Of a stretch of 64,000 bases of DNA, positions 1-9,100 are shown in pieces. Numbering within the stretch: position 1 is the first letter of the stretch; each line of letters opens with the position of its first letter. Source of the stretch: Mucilaginibacter paludis DSM 18603 (GTDB taxonomy: Bacteria; Bacteroidota; Bacteroidia; Sphingobacteriales; Sphingobacteriaceae). The position numbers and the translations under genes are program-made. The notes beneath the pieces were generated by a model. It was not told the DNA's origin. It did no database searches and was given only the letters and a program-made list of their open reading frames with translations. The stretch spans positions 7,242,877 through 7,306,876 of the forward strand of contig NZ_CM001403.1 of NCBI RefSeq assembly GCF_000166195.2, in the 5' to 3' direction.

Positions 1-1182
1 GCTATACAACGCAAACGAAAAGTGGGAGGCAAGGAACTATTGGATATGGCGTTATTTGATGGAGATCAATCGTTTAACGGCATGAGTATGCAGTTAATGC
101 GGAGGGATGGGCTTGATATTTCGAAGCAGGCATTGCATCAAAGACATCACAGCAATATGACAAAGTTTGTACAAGCCGTTTTTGAGCAATTAATAGCAGT
201 TGAGTTACCGCAAGAGCAAACACAGGGCTTGGAGATCCGTATCAAAGATTCTACCCGTTTCGCGTTGCCGGAAGTTATTGCAGAGACATTCCCCGGAACA
301 AAAGGAAGTGGGATGAAAGCGGGAGCATCTGTACAATTTGAATTTGAAATCAAAAGTGGTAAAAGCGATATCAAAGTAACTCCGGCCAACGCAAATGACC
401 AGGGTGAGAGTCATCTGGACAAGGCATCAATTCAGCCGGGGGTATTATATATGAGAGATCTGGGTTACACTCACTTGAGTTATATGAACAATATTAACAA
501 AGTCAAAGCTTTCTTTATTAATAAATTATGTCCGAAAACAACGATTTATCTATTAAAGGACGACCAATACCAAAAGTTAGAGTTGTCGAAACTACAAGGC
601 ATAACCGGCGTATTTGATCAACAGGTATATATCGGAGCTGATAAGATGCCGGTAAGGATAATAATAGAACCGGTAAGTGAAGAGCTCAAGGCAAGGCGGA
701 TAGCCAATACTGAAAAGTACAATAAAAAGAAAGGCAGTACCACCAGTAAGGGATTCAAAGAGCGGGCAGGGTTTAACTTTATTGTTACCAACCTGGTGAG
801 CGAAAAATATAGCGCTGAATTGATCCAAAAGTTATATCACCTGCGATGGCAGATAGAATTGGTTTTTAAAGCATGGAAGTCGTTTTTAAAGATACACACG
901 TTCCCCAAAGGAAGTTCGGATCGTATAACCAGTATATTATACAGTAAGTTGATCTGGGCAGTTTTGAGTTGGAAAATATGCATGGCTATCGGTAAGATAG
1001 GTCAAATTAGTGTTTTAAAGGTGCATCGACTAATCGCTTCTACGAAAGAAGAATTGCGAGCGCAGCTTTTAGGGATATGCTCAAAGTGGTTAGCTCTGTT
1101 GGAGAAATTAAACTTAAAGCACCTTTCAAAAGAGCACAGAAAACATAGGTTAAAAATAGAAGAAATTGTAATAAGTATTTGA
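1..1182 (+). CDS. IS4-family transposase (5' end outside window)
   Basis: DDE transposase that moves the surrounding IS. The reading frame is open from base 1, and comparison with the intact 419-residue copy at 13250-14509 shows that only about the first 26 residues are missing. The IS4 signature Y(2)R(3)E(6)K is present in YHLRWQIELVFKAWK, and earlier acidic residues sit in KDSTRF and YMRDLGYT. The protein sequence matches the other copy throughout the shared part, so the enzyme is probably functional if its start lies intact to the left. Confidence 0.95.
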   Translation, partial: AIQRKRKVGGKELLDMALFDGDQSFNGMSMQLMRRDGLDISKQALHQRHHSNMTKFVQAVFEQLIAVELPQEQTQGLEIRIKDSTRFALPEVIAETFPGTKGSGMKAGASVQFEFEIKSGKSDIKVTPANANDQGESHLDKASIQPGVLYMRDLGYTHLSYMNNINKVKAFFINKLCPKTTIYLLKDDQYQKLELSKLQGITGVFDQQVYIGADKMPVRIIIEPVSEELKARRIANTEKYNKKKGSTTSKGFKERAGFNFIVTNLVSEKYSAELIQKLYHLRWQIELVFKAWKSFLKIHTFPKGSSDRITSILYSKLIWAVLSWKICMAIGKIGQISVLKVHRLIASTKEELRAQLLGICSKWLALLEKLNLKHLSKEHRKHRLKIEEIVISI

Positions 1183-1382
1183 TTATTAGATATTTAAATA
1201 CTATATTTAGATAGTTAAACAAAAATAAGAAAGGCGGGGCCATCTAAACCTCCCCGCCTTAAAAAACGAAAAATATGAGAGTAAAAATACATAGGTTTGC
1301 CCATGCGGGCAAACCGCGCCTAAAAATTAAATAACTGAAAATCAATTATGTATGAGTACAGTCGCTTAAATTGACGGCTATG
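1..1382 (+). mobile_element. IS4-family insertion sequence, copy 1 (left part outside window)
   Basis: This is the transposase-bearing right part of the same element found complete at 13050-14575. The right terminal inverted repeat CTTAAATTGACGGCTATG lies at 1365-1382, exactly 200 bases after the transposase stop, as in the second copy. Between stop and end are two hairpins: 1231-1260 (9-bp arms AAGGCGGGG/CCCCGCCTT) and 1294-1315 (GGTTTGCCC/GGGCAAACC). The base sequence differs from copy 2 at a handful of silent and non-coding positions, so the two copies are not a fresh duplication. The 10 bases just outside, CTCTCGAGAG (1383-1392), are the predicted target duplication, but the other flank is outside the window. 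Confidence 0.93.
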
Positions 1383-1492
1383 CTCTCGAGAGGGGCGGAG
1401 GGGTGTGTCCTATGCAAGCGATTGTCAAGCACAGCCTGAGCGCTTATCCATATACCAATGTCATGTCAATGTAAAGACCTTTTATTTCTAAA

Positions 1493-1528
1493 TTAAACAT
1501 CTGATGTTTAAAAACAACATCGTATGTT
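1493..1528. promoter_or_regulatory. Double operator palindrome at the GntR-regulator promoter
   Basis: The perfect 19-nt palindrome TTAAACATCTGATGTTTAA (1493-1511) is followed by the related AACATCGTATGTT (1516-1528). Their centres are 20 bp apart, about two helical turns, so two dimers would bind one face of the DNA. The second palindrome overlaps a perfect Bacteroidota -7 box, TATGTTTG, at 1523-1530, and the first lies where the -33 element should be. Autorepression by the FadR-type regulator encoded 20 bases downstream is the likely role (inference). Confidence 0.7.
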
Positions 1529-1547
1529 TGTAGCGTAATTAAAGCTC

Positions 1548-2198
1548 ATGAAAAAGGAAAAACTTTCGGATATAGTAGCTGCCAGGATAAGGCAGGATAT
1601 CAAAGAAAATAAGTACAAGGCAGGGGATAAGATACCCGCCGAGCCCGAGCTGATGAAAATTTACACAGTTGGGCGATCATCCGTAAGGGAGGCTATCAAA
1701 AGTCTGGCTATGGCTGGTGTTCTGCAGGTAAAGCAGGGCGACGGTACTTACATTAATGAGCAAGCCGATCAACTCCCCATGGAGCAGCGTTTAAAAAATG
1801 CAAGCTTTGACGAAATTAACGCCGTGCGCAGGCTACTGGAACAGGAAATTGTAAAACTGGCCGCAGAGCTTCACACACCCGGCGACGCAACCGAAATGGA
1901 AAAACAATTGGCCGTGCGTAAGCAGGCTATATTGGCAGAAGACAGGGCAGCCTGCGCTAACGCCGATATTGCTTTCCATATGGCTATAGCCGTAGCATCT
2001 GGCAATAGTGTGCTTGCGGGCTTATATCAAAATTTTACGCAAACTATCCGCTCGTTTTTTTCGCAACGCGAGCAGCAGGGAATCTCCCATTTTGCGATGA
2101 GCCATCACCTGCACGAAGACCTTTTGAAAGCGATACTCGCCCGTAAGACAAAACAGGCCGTCGAAATTATCACCACTATTTTGAACAATAATTATTAA
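1548..2198 (+). CDS. FadR-type (GntR/FCD) transcriptional regulator
   Basis: DNA-binding regulator of 216 residues. Residues 5-72 form the GntR winged helix-turn-helix (AGDKIPAEPELMKIY, GRSSVREAIKSL, then the wing QGDGTYI). Residues 85-210 form the all-helical FCD ligand domain, with the usual D-x-x-FH (DIAFHMAIA) and HHLHEDLLKAI motifs that in the family bind a metal and a carboxylate effector. It starts 20 bases after a double palindrome and its stop is four bases before the TSUP permease start, so it probably controls that permease and itself. The ligand cannot be read from sequence; other FCD members sense organic acids. The -7 box TATGTTTG at 1523 supports the ATG at 1548. Confidence 0.9.
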   Translation: MKKEKLSDIVAARIRQDIKENKYKAGDKIPAEPELMKIYTVGRSSVREAIKSLAMAGVLQVKQGDGTYINEQADQLPMEQRLKNASFDEINAVRRLLEQEIVKLAAELHTPGDATEMEKQLAVRKQAILAEDRAACANADIAFHMAIAVASGNSVLAGLYQNFTQTIRSFFSQREQQGISHFAMSHHLHEDLLKAILARKTKQAVEIITTILNNNY

Positions 2199-2202
2199 CA
2201 TC

Positions 2203-3036
2203 ATGACTATCATTACATTCACTCTACTATTACTTGCAGGCGCCTACCTGGCCGGCTTAGTAGGCTCGCTCACCGGCTTAGGCGGCGGCGTAGTTATTAT
2301 CCCTTTGCTAACATTGGTTTTTCACGTTGATATCCGGTATGCCATCGGCGCTGCCCTGCTCGCTTCTATCGCCAACTCATCAGGCGCTGCCAGCGCTTAT
2401 GTAAAGGAGGGTATCACCAACATCAGGCTGGGCATGTTTCTTGAAATTGCAACTACGGTAGGCGCGGTTGTAGGCGCGCTGATAGCGGTGTATACACCTA
2501 CCAATACCATTGCCATCTTATTCGGCAGTATCCTGCTTTTTTCGGCAGCTATGACACTCCGTAAAAAGAACCAGGAAGCTTTGCTGGTGGGCAGCCCCGC
2601 TGCAAACAAGCTTAAGCTCAATAGTACCTACCCCACTAAAGATGGCGAAGTAAGTTATCATTTAAAAAATGTTGGTGCCGGTTTTTCGATCATGACACTG
2701 GCGGGCGTATTTTCCGGACTGTTGGGCATCGGGTCCGGCGCGCTTAAAGTGCTGGCCATGGATTCAACCATGCACATCCCGTTTAAAGTGAGCACAACCA
2801 CCAGTAATTTTATGATAGGTGTAACCGCCGCGGCCAGCGCAGTTGTTTACCTGCAAAGGGGATATATGGATGCGGGTATTGCATTTCCGGTAGTGCTGGG
2901 TGTATTAGGCGGTGCATTTACCGGCTCAAAACTTTTACCACGGATAGATGCCCGCATACTAAAATATATCTTCTGCACGGCTATCGCCTTTGTTGCTGTC
3001 GAGATGATTTACAATGGCTACAATCATAAATTTTAA
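2203..3036 (+). CDS. TSUP (TauE/SafE, DUF81) family permease
   Basis: Inner-membrane permease of 277 residues with about eight hydrophobic segments. It shows the internal duplication of the family: glycine-rich GLVGSLTGLGGGVVIIPLL near residue 17 is echoed by GVFSGLLGIGSGALKVLAM near residue 165. TSUP proteins move sulfite, sulfoacetate, taurine-derived compounds or other small anions; the substrate here is unknown. It is encoded four bases after the regulator and 14 bases before a DUF1634 protein. TSUP-DUF1634 neighbours are a recurrent pair in bacteria, suggesting a two-part transporter under control of the upstream FCD regulator. Confidence 0.9.
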   Translation: MTIITFTLLLLAGAYLAGLVGSLTGLGGGVVIIPLLTLVFHVDIRYAIGAALLASIANSSGAASAYVKEGITNIRLGMFLEIATTVGAVVGALIAVYTPTNTIAILFGSILLFSAAMTLRKKNQEALLVGSPAANKLKLNSTYPTKDGEVSYHLKNVGAGFSIMTLAGVFSGLLGIGSGALKVLAMDSTMHIPFKVSTTTSNFMIGVTAAASAVVYLQRGYMDAGIAFPVVLGVLGGAFTGSKLLPRIDARILKYIFCTAIAFVAVEMIYNGYNHKF

Positions 3037-3050
3037 TCAGTATTAATACG

Positions 3051-3452
3051 ATGAAAACCAACAATTCAAAAAAACACCTGGCCGATCATGATATTGAGCA
3101 ATTTATCGGCCTCCAACTGCGCTGGGGCGTACTGCTCTCCAGCTTTATTGTACTGGCCGGAGGTATACTGTACCTGGTACAGTCGGGCAGTTTGCCACTA
3201 CCACATTACCAGCTGTTCATCGGCGAAAAAGCAGGCTTCACAACAGGGCGCCAAATATGGGCCGGCCTGATGGATCTGAAGGCTAAAGGCATTATCGAGC
3301 TCGGCGTTATGGTGCTGATTGCTACACCCATACTGCGGATATTTTTCTCCTTAATCGGTTTTATTTTAGAAAAAGACCGGCTTTACATCGGCATTACGTT
3401 AATCGTGTTATTGGTAATGATGTTCAGCATATTTGGCGGTTTAAAAGTTTGA
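3051..3452 (+). CDS. DUF1634 family membrane protein
   Basis: A 133-residue membrane protein with three hydrophobic segments: about residues 26-46 (LLSSFIVLAGGILYLV), 83-108 (LGVMVLIATPILRIFF) and 112-132 (IGITLIVLLVMMFSIFG). The short soluble N-terminus includes HDIEQFIGLQLRWGV, a typical DUF1634 opening. DUF1634 genes are known to sit beside TSUP permeases, and this one follows such a gene by 14 bases on the same strand, so it is probably an accessory subunit or regulator of that transporter. Its biochemical role is not established. Confidence 0.88.
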   Translation: MKTNNSKKHLADHDIEQFIGLQLRWGVLLSSFIVLAGGILYLVQSGSLPLPHYQLFIGEKAGFTTGRQIWAGLMDLKAKGIIELGVMVLIATPILRIFFSLIGFILEKDRLYIGITLIVLLVMMFSIFGGLKV

Positions 3453-3517
3453 TGTTAATACTTATAAGGCGGTGCAGAAATAAGCTTTGGAGAAACATGA
3501 AATTTAATTATAACTTG

Positions 3518-3525
3518 TATTTTTG
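3518..3525 (+). promoter_or_regulatory. -7 promoter box for the DUF433 gene
   Basis: TATTTTTG matches the Bacteroidota -7 consensus TAnnTTTG. It overlaps a possible upstream TTG start at 3523, so that start cannot be used and the ATG at 3550 is preferred. A TTTG at 3486 is too far upstream (28 nt) to be a good -33 element. Confidence 0.5.
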
Positions 3526-3549
3526 ATAAAGGTAAACGAGGGATATATC

Positions 3550-3780
3550 ATGAAGAATTTACAACGTATTACACTTGACCCTGCTGTTATGGGAGGTAAA
3601 CCTTGTATCAGGGGATTAAGAATGACGGTTGGTACAGTAATTGGTTTATTAGCTTCCGGATTGAGTACCGACGATATTTTAAAAATGTATCCCTATCTGC
3701 AACAGCAAGACATCACCGAGACTTTAGCTTATGCTGCCTGGCGCTCCGAAGAAATAGAGGTGCCACTTGCTATTGCATGA
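3550..3780 (+). CDS. DUF433 family antitoxin (VapB-like)
   Basis: A 76-residue protein. MGGKPCIRGLRMTVGTVIGLLASG is the DUF433 hallmark, followed by STDDILKMYPYLQQQDITETLAYA. The domain is a small winged-helix-like fold found as the antitoxin partner of DUF5615 PIN-like toxins; it probably neutralises the toxin and represses its own promoter. Its stop overlaps the next ATG (ATGA at 3777-3780), the usual coupling to a toxin gene, but that downstream gene is broken here. The antitoxin itself looks intact, so it is now an orphan. Confidence 0.88.
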   Translation: MKNLQRITLDPAVMGGKPCIRGLRMTVGTVIGLLASGLSTDDILKMYPYLQQQDITETLAYAAWRSEEIEVPLAIA

Positions 3781-3945
3781 AAATATTTGATCGATATGAA
3801 CTTATCCCCAGAATGGGTGAATGAGTTTAATCATAATAATATCCAAGCCGTTCATTGGGTCTTCTAAAGGAAAATTTCATGCCCCGGATCATATCCATAT
3901 GGAGTGTACAAGGGAGAATAAGCCTATCGTGTTCACCCACAATCC
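3777..3945 (+). pseudogene. Frameshifted DUF5615 PIN-like toxin remnant
   Basis: Reading across frames recovers a DUF5615 protein: MK at 3777, then (one extra A in the AAAA run) YLIDMNLSPEWVNEF and IQAVHWVF, then a stop. After a second shift near 3866 come KGKFHAPDHIHMECTRENK and PIVFTHN. These match the order of the family: the ID.NLSP active-site start, HW, APD..I and the VFTHD block, where the acidic D is here N. At least two frameshifts and a lost conserved residue mean no functional PIN-like nuclease is made. Beyond 3945 similarity fades; a separate open stretch (3976-4077, YFHHQHPNNLNLEHDSIEVF) may belong to something else. Confidence 0.75.
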
Positions 3946-4081
3946 TAACGTTTTAAACAAACACCAGTGCAAGGCTATTTTCATCATCAACATCCCAATA
4001 ATCTTAATTTAGAGCATGATAGTATTGAGGTGTTCATCCAATGCTTTATTCATCACCGCTTTTTAAATCCTTTTTAAGCCA

Positions 4082-4208
4082 GTGTCGTGTAACGATAAAA
4101 TGCCGGTTATCATTTTGGCAAAGTCATTAATACTTAACCGTGAATTCCGAATGAACTCCCGGCTCAAGACTCCCGGCTCAAGACTCAGAACTCCGGACTA
4201 AGTACTCT
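4082..4208 (-). repeat. Dispersed intergenic repeat with CTTGAG-type minisatellite, copy A
   Basis: Read on the minus strand it opens with AGTACTTAGTCCGGAGT, then tandem units of about 14 bases (GTCTTGAGCCGGGA, two near-perfect copies plus a partial), then TTCGGAATTC, and ends with CATTTTATCGTTACACGACA. The same order of blocks occurs at 61448-61545 on the plus strand with fewer units. The two copies share their ends but differ in unit number, as expected of a length-variable element. Confidence 0.7.
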
Positions 4209-4264
4209 TCACTTAACATTAAATCCCGCTTCTTATCAACCGAATGTCATATCCTTTCTATTAA

Positions 4265-4296
4265 TTGGTATATCGGGAAAAGTCGATATATCTTTG
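4265..4296 (+). promoter_or_regulatory. arsR-like promoter with inverted-repeat operator
   Basis: A -33 TTG (4265-4267) and a perfect -7 box TATCTTTG (4289-4296) are 21 nt apart, fitting the Bacteroidota consensus. Between them is the perfect inverted repeat TATATCG (4269-4275), 8-nt spacer, CGATATA (4284-4290), the size and place of an ArsR dimer operator. The box ends only four bases before the ATG at 4301, so the mRNA is probably leaderless. Confidence 0.72.
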
Positions 4297-4300
4297 CTGT

Positions 4301-4600
4301 ATGGATCAGGTAGAAATTTTCAAGGCGCTCTCCAATAAAACCAGGCTCCAGATTTTAAGCTGGCTTAAAAATCCGGAGTTGAATTTTCCGGAGCAGATGG
4401 CATCTGGCTTTGAACATGGTGTTTGCGTTGGCAGAATCTGCGATAAATCAGGGCTTACACAATCTACCGTGTCCGAATATTTAACAAGCTTGCAGCGGGC
4501 GGGCTTGGTATCTTCCACCCGTAAAGGCCAGTGGACCTACTATAAACGTAATGAGGAAGCGTTTGCAGCGCTTATTAAATTGATTGAAACAGAACTTTAA
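4301..4600 (+). CDS. ArsR-family winged-helix regulator
   Basis: A 99-residue repressor of the ArsR/SmtB type. KALSNKTRLQILSWLK is the entry helix, then CVGRICDKSGLTQSTVSEYLTSLQRAGLV is the DNA-reading helix-turn-helix and RKGQWTYYKRN the wing. Two cysteines four residues apart (CVGRIC) sit just before the recognition helix; in this family such residues often sense metals, thiol stress or electrophiles, but the inducer here is unknown. The start at 4301 is chosen because an upstream in-frame start would lie in the promoter box. The gene is 17 bases before an old-yellow-enzyme gene, suggesting that an electrophile or redox signal induces the pair (inference). Confidence 0.88.
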   Translation: MDQVEIFKALSNKTRLQILSWLKNPELNFPEQMASGFEHGVCVGRICDKSGLTQSTVSEYLTSLQRAGLVSSTRKGQWTYYKRNEEAFAALIKLIETEL

Positions 4601-4617
4601 TTAACTTATATAAAACG

Positions 4618-5724
4618 ATGAATACTGATAGTTTATTTAAGCCATTTGCGCTAAAATCATTGAATATAAAAAACCGGATCGTTATGGCGCCCATGACGCG
4701 CTCCTTCTCTCCGGGAGGCATACCTACTGCAGATGTTGCTGCTTACTACCGTAAGCGCGCTGAAGGCGAGGTGGGCTTAATCTTATCTGAAGGAACGGTT
4801 ATCGAGCGTGTTTCTTCTTCTAACGATTTTAACATTCCTCATTTTTATGGCGAAAAAGCATTAGCAGGCTGGCAAAACGTAATCAGCAGCGTGCACGACG
4901 CTGGCGGAAGCATGGGCCCACAAATTTGGCACATGGGTGTAATGAACAACCATCACTCAGGCTGGTTACCCGCTGAACCATTTGAGGGGCCGTCCGGTTT
5001 AAACAAGCCCGGCTTTAACAATGGCAAAACCATGACCGAAAGCGATATAGCTGATACCATTGCCGCGTTTGGCCGTGCCGCTGCCGATGCCAAACGTTTA
5101 GGTTTTGATTGTGTTGAAATTCACGGCGCACATGGTTACCTGGTTGACCAGTTTTTTTGGGATGGCACCAACGAGCGTACCGATATTTATGGCGGTAAAA
5201 CCCTGGCCGAACGTAGCCGCTTTGCCACCGAGGTGATCAAAGAAGTCCGTAAACAGGTAGGGGATGATTTTGCTGTAATTATCCGCTTGTCGCAATGGAA
5301 ACCTGCCGATTATACTTTACAAATGGCAAAAACGCCACAAGAAATGGAAGCTTGGTTAAACCCGCTGTCCGATGCCGGGGTAGATATTTTCCATTGCTCG
5401 CAGCGCCGTTTCTGGGAGCCGGAGTTTGATGGCTCTGACCTTAACTTTGCCGGATGGGCCAAAAAAATAACCGGTAAGGCAACCATAACCGTTGGCTCGG
5501 TAGGTTTAAACGGCGAGTTTTTAGCCGCCTTTGCAGGAGCAAGCTCCGAACCAAGTTCGCTCGACGAATTAATGCGCCGTTTTGATCGCGGAGATTTTGA
5601 CCTGGTTGGTGTTGGACGGCCATTGTTATCAGATCCAAACTGGGTGAAAAAAATTCACGAAGGACGTACAGGCGAGTTAAAGGGCTTTACCAAAGCAGCC
5701 CTTGGCGAACTGGTGTTAGACTAA
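4618..5724 (+). CDS. NADH:flavin oxidoreductase, old yellow enzyme family
   Basis: FMN-dependent TIM-barrel ene-reductase of 368 residues, the usual family length. It has the N-terminal NRIVMAPMTRSF strand, the ligand-binding pair HGAHGY (His169, His172), the FFWDGTNERTDIYGG segment, IRLSQWK, and the phosphate-binding GRPLLSDPNWVKK near the C-terminus. Family members reduce activated C=C or nitro groups using NAD(P)H, often in detoxification; the natural substrate is unknown. It follows the ArsR gene by 17 bases in one transcription unit that ends in a strong terminator at 5831-5871. Confidence 0.93.
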   Translation: MNTDSLFKPFALKSLNIKNRIVMAPMTRSFSPGGIPTADVAAYYRKRAEGEVGLILSEGTVIERVSSSNDFNIPHFYGEKALAGWQNVISSVHDAGGSMGPQIWHMGVMNNHHSGWLPAEPFEGPSGLNKPGFNNGKTMTESDIADTIAAFGRAAADAKRLGFDCVEIHGAHGYLVDQFFWDGTNERTDIYGGKTLAERSRFATEVIKEVRKQVGDDFAVIIRLSQWKPADYTLQMAKTPQEMEAWLNPLSDAGVDIFHCSQRRFWEPEFDGSDLNFAGWAKKITGKATITVGSVGLNGEFLAAFAGASSEPSSLDELMRRFDRGDFDLVGVGRPLLSDPNWVKKIHEGRTGELKGFTKAALGELVLD

Positions 5725-5830
5725 TGTTTCGCCATAACCTATCGCCGGTTAGCCAAAGTTAATGGCAGTATCCAAATATTTTGGAGCTTCCGGCAATAGC
5801 GTTTATGCGGACACAATAAAAATATCTTAG

Positions 5831-5871
5831 CAAACAAAAAAGCATCCTCACGGGGGATGCTTTTTTGTTTG
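5831..5871. terminator. Strong bidirectional rho-independent terminator
   Basis: A perfect 17-bp inverted repeat (CAAACAAAAAAGCATCC and its complement) with a short GC-rich loop; a GC stem is flanked by A and T runs on both sides. It closes the ArsR/ene-reductase unit. The rest of 5872-6153 is AT-rich spacer in which I see nothing else definite. Confidence 0.9.
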
Positions 5872-6153
5872 CTGCTTTACCCGTTTTTTATCAGCCATCA
5901 GGCTTTTCTAAGCACAAAGTGAATACGTTTATGCCTTGCCTAAACAACAAGGTATGTAAATTAGTTCCAATTTAATCCGCATTTTTTACACTCTCCCAAG
6001 ATGCCGGAGGTTTATTTGCCGCGTAATAATGTTAATTAAATAAGTTACCTTTAAAAACATTAAAATAACTCCGTCCTAAAGTCGAATTACCGCTGTTTTT
6101 TTAATAATAATTAAGAGGCTTGCGTCTTAGTTTTTCATTTTTAAGCCGTTGCA

Positions 6154-9100
6154 ATGATAAAAACTACGTCGCCAGCAGATGGTACAATATCTTCTATTCA
6201 ATTCCCGGTGGTAGGGATCGGGGCTTCTGCCGGAGGATTGGAGGCGGTAAGGCAATTTTTGCAGGCCGTGCCCCAAAAATCAGGAATGGCTTATGTATTT
6301 GTGCAGCATTTAAGCCCTACGCATGAAAGTTTTTTGCCCGAAATCCTTCAGAAATCGGCAAAAATGCCAGTTCATCAAATTACAGATAATATCCATTTGG
6401 AGCCGGATAATTTATACATCATCCCAAGCAATAAAATAGTTACTGCTACTGATGGCGTGCTCAAACTTGTACCGCTGGATGATAAGCGCCACAAAGTAAA
6501 AATTATCGATCTTTTTTTTTCATCGCTGGCCGTAATCCACCAAAGCTACGCGGTAGGTATCGTTCTCTCGGGCTTGCTTAATGATGGTACGGTAGGTTTA
6601 CAGGCTATCAAAGCATACGGTGGTATCACCTTTGCTCAAGATAAAGCCACAGCCGCTTTTGATGATATGCCTAAAAATGCCATCAGTACCGGGGCGGTGG
6701 ACTTTGTATTGCCCCCGGCAGAAATTGCCAGGCATTTAATAGCCATTAACTACCCCTTTCATTCAAATGGCTCATCCTCAAAGCCGGATACCGACGAGGA
6801 GATTTTCAAACAGTTACTTACGTTGTTAAAGGTGCGTCGTGGTGTCGACTTTACCTTTTATAAAACCAGTACCCTCAAGCGGCGCATTATTCGCCGTATG
6901 GCACTTAACAGCATTGGCAAACCGGCAGATTATCTGCAATACCTGCGCGAAAACAAAACCGAGCAGGATGCTTTGTACAATGATATGCTTATTTCGGTTA
7001 CCCACTTTTTTCGGGATAAGGATAGTTTTGATTTATTATGCACAACTATCTTTCCTGATCTGATAGCACATAAAACCGAAAATGAGGCAATTCGTATCTG
7101 GATAGCCGGTTGTGCTACCGGCGAAGAAGCTTATTCTATAGCTATTTGCCTGCAGGAGCTGATGGGAGATAAGGCAGCGGCCATCAAGATCCAGGTTTTT
7201 GCCACCGATATATCAGAAACCGCTATAGCTAAGGCAAGAGCTGGTATTTACAGGCCGATGGATTTGGAGGGATTGTCGGCATCGCGTTTGCAGCAGTTTT
7301 TTACCAAACAGCAGGGCAATTACCAGGTTGCCAAAACCATTCGCGATATGTGTGTATTTGCACATCATAACTTATTGACAGATCCTCCATTTTCAAAAAT
7401 GGATGTGGTAAGCTGCCGCAATGTTTTGATCTATATGGAACCCGTATTGCAGAGAAAGGCGCTCACCACCTTTCATTATGCCTTAAGCGAGAACGGTTTT
7501 TTGATGTTAGGCAAATCTGAAAGCATCAACAACAGTACCGATTTGTTTACCACTTATGGTAGCAAGGAAAAGATTTTCAGCAAAAAAGGTGGGCGAGGGC
7601 GTTTTATGCAAGTTGCATCGCAGGGTAGTGAACAAAATTTCAAGGACATTGATAAAGGCGCACAAAGTAAAACCAACGAAAAAGACGCCTTTAAAATAGC
7701 GGATGAAATCATCCTGAAAAAATATACGCCGGCGGGAGTTTTAGTAAACGAGAGTTTCGACGTGACCCAGTTTCGCGGCAAAACAGATACCTGGCTCACG
7801 CTTGCTGCCGGCAGGGCAAGCCTCAACCTGTTTAAAATGGCCCGGGAAGGTTTAGCTTTTGAATTACGCAACTTGCTGCACATGGTTAAGCGGACCAATG
7901 AACAAGCTTGTAAAGAAAAGATATTATTTCAATTGGAAAGCAGGCAGTTATATGTGGATATAGAAGTAATTCCTTTAACTGGAGCAGCAACCCAGCACTT
8001 TCTTGTGCTGTTTAAAAACGGCAGAACAAGCAAGCCTGCTGTACCCTCCGTTGATGATATTGATTATCCGGAGATAGCTAATGATGGCAGGGATATCCGG
8101 ATAGGGCAACTGGAAAAAGAATTACTGCAGGCCCGTGCCGATATGCTTACCATCACCGAAGAACAGGAAGCCGTATACGAAGAACTACAGGATGCCAACC
8201 AGGAACTGCTTTCGGGGAGCGAAGAGATGCAAACCATCAATGAGGAACTGGAAACATCAAAAGAAGAGCTGCAGAGTACTAACGAGGAAATCAATATTGT
8301 AAACAATGAATTGGTTGACCGTAATGCGCAATTGGATAGCGCGCGCACTTATACAGAAGGAATAATCAATACCATTGGCGACCCGCTCATTATTCTGGAT
8401 AAGAATTTAAAGGTATTGAAGGCAACCAGCGGTTTTTATGCCAAATTTAAGGTAACCGAAAAAGAAACCGAGGGAAAGTATTTTTACGAGCTGGGTAACC
8501 AGCAATGGGATATTCCAGCACTGCGTGAACTATTGGAAGCCATTTTGCCTGAAAAGAAAGTAGTGGCTGAATACGAAGTGGCGCACCTGTTTCCGAATAT
8601 TGGCCGCAAGGTAATGCGCCTCAATGCGCGCCAGCTTGAAAAAGTGAACGGTGAGCAAATGATCCTTTTATCTATTGATGATATTACTGACAAACGGAAA
8701 GTAGAAGATGGGCTTGCAGCGGTTGAGGTACTGTTTAAAGAAAGTAAAGAGAGGCTGAAGCTGGCCGTAGAAGCAGCAGGATTAGGGACATGGGATTATA
8801 ACCCCTTAACCGGAGAGCTGATATGGGACAATCGTTGCCGTGAAATGTTCGGCCTGGTTGTAGCGGATGCCATCAGCTACGATAACTTTATGACATTGAT
8901 TCACCCGGATGATAGGGAAGGGGTTCAAATAGCTTTGGCGCAAGCGTTAAAGGGTAAAAAAAATGGTGAATATAACCAGGAGTTCCGCACGGCGGAAACC
9001 CATTATAAAAAGATAAAATGGTTGAGCTTTAAAGGGAAGGCTTACCTGAATGCTGAGGGAGTGGCTTATCGTTTTGTGGGAACATCGCTGGATATTACCG

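Noticed and set aside
4160..4190. CRISPR-like direct repeats
   Set aside because: Units of about 14 bases are adjacent with no unique spacers, and no cas genes are present; it is a minisatellite.
8064..8348. Serine-rich frame opposite the sensor kinase
   Set aside because: Antisense shadow of the glutamate-rich coiled coil.
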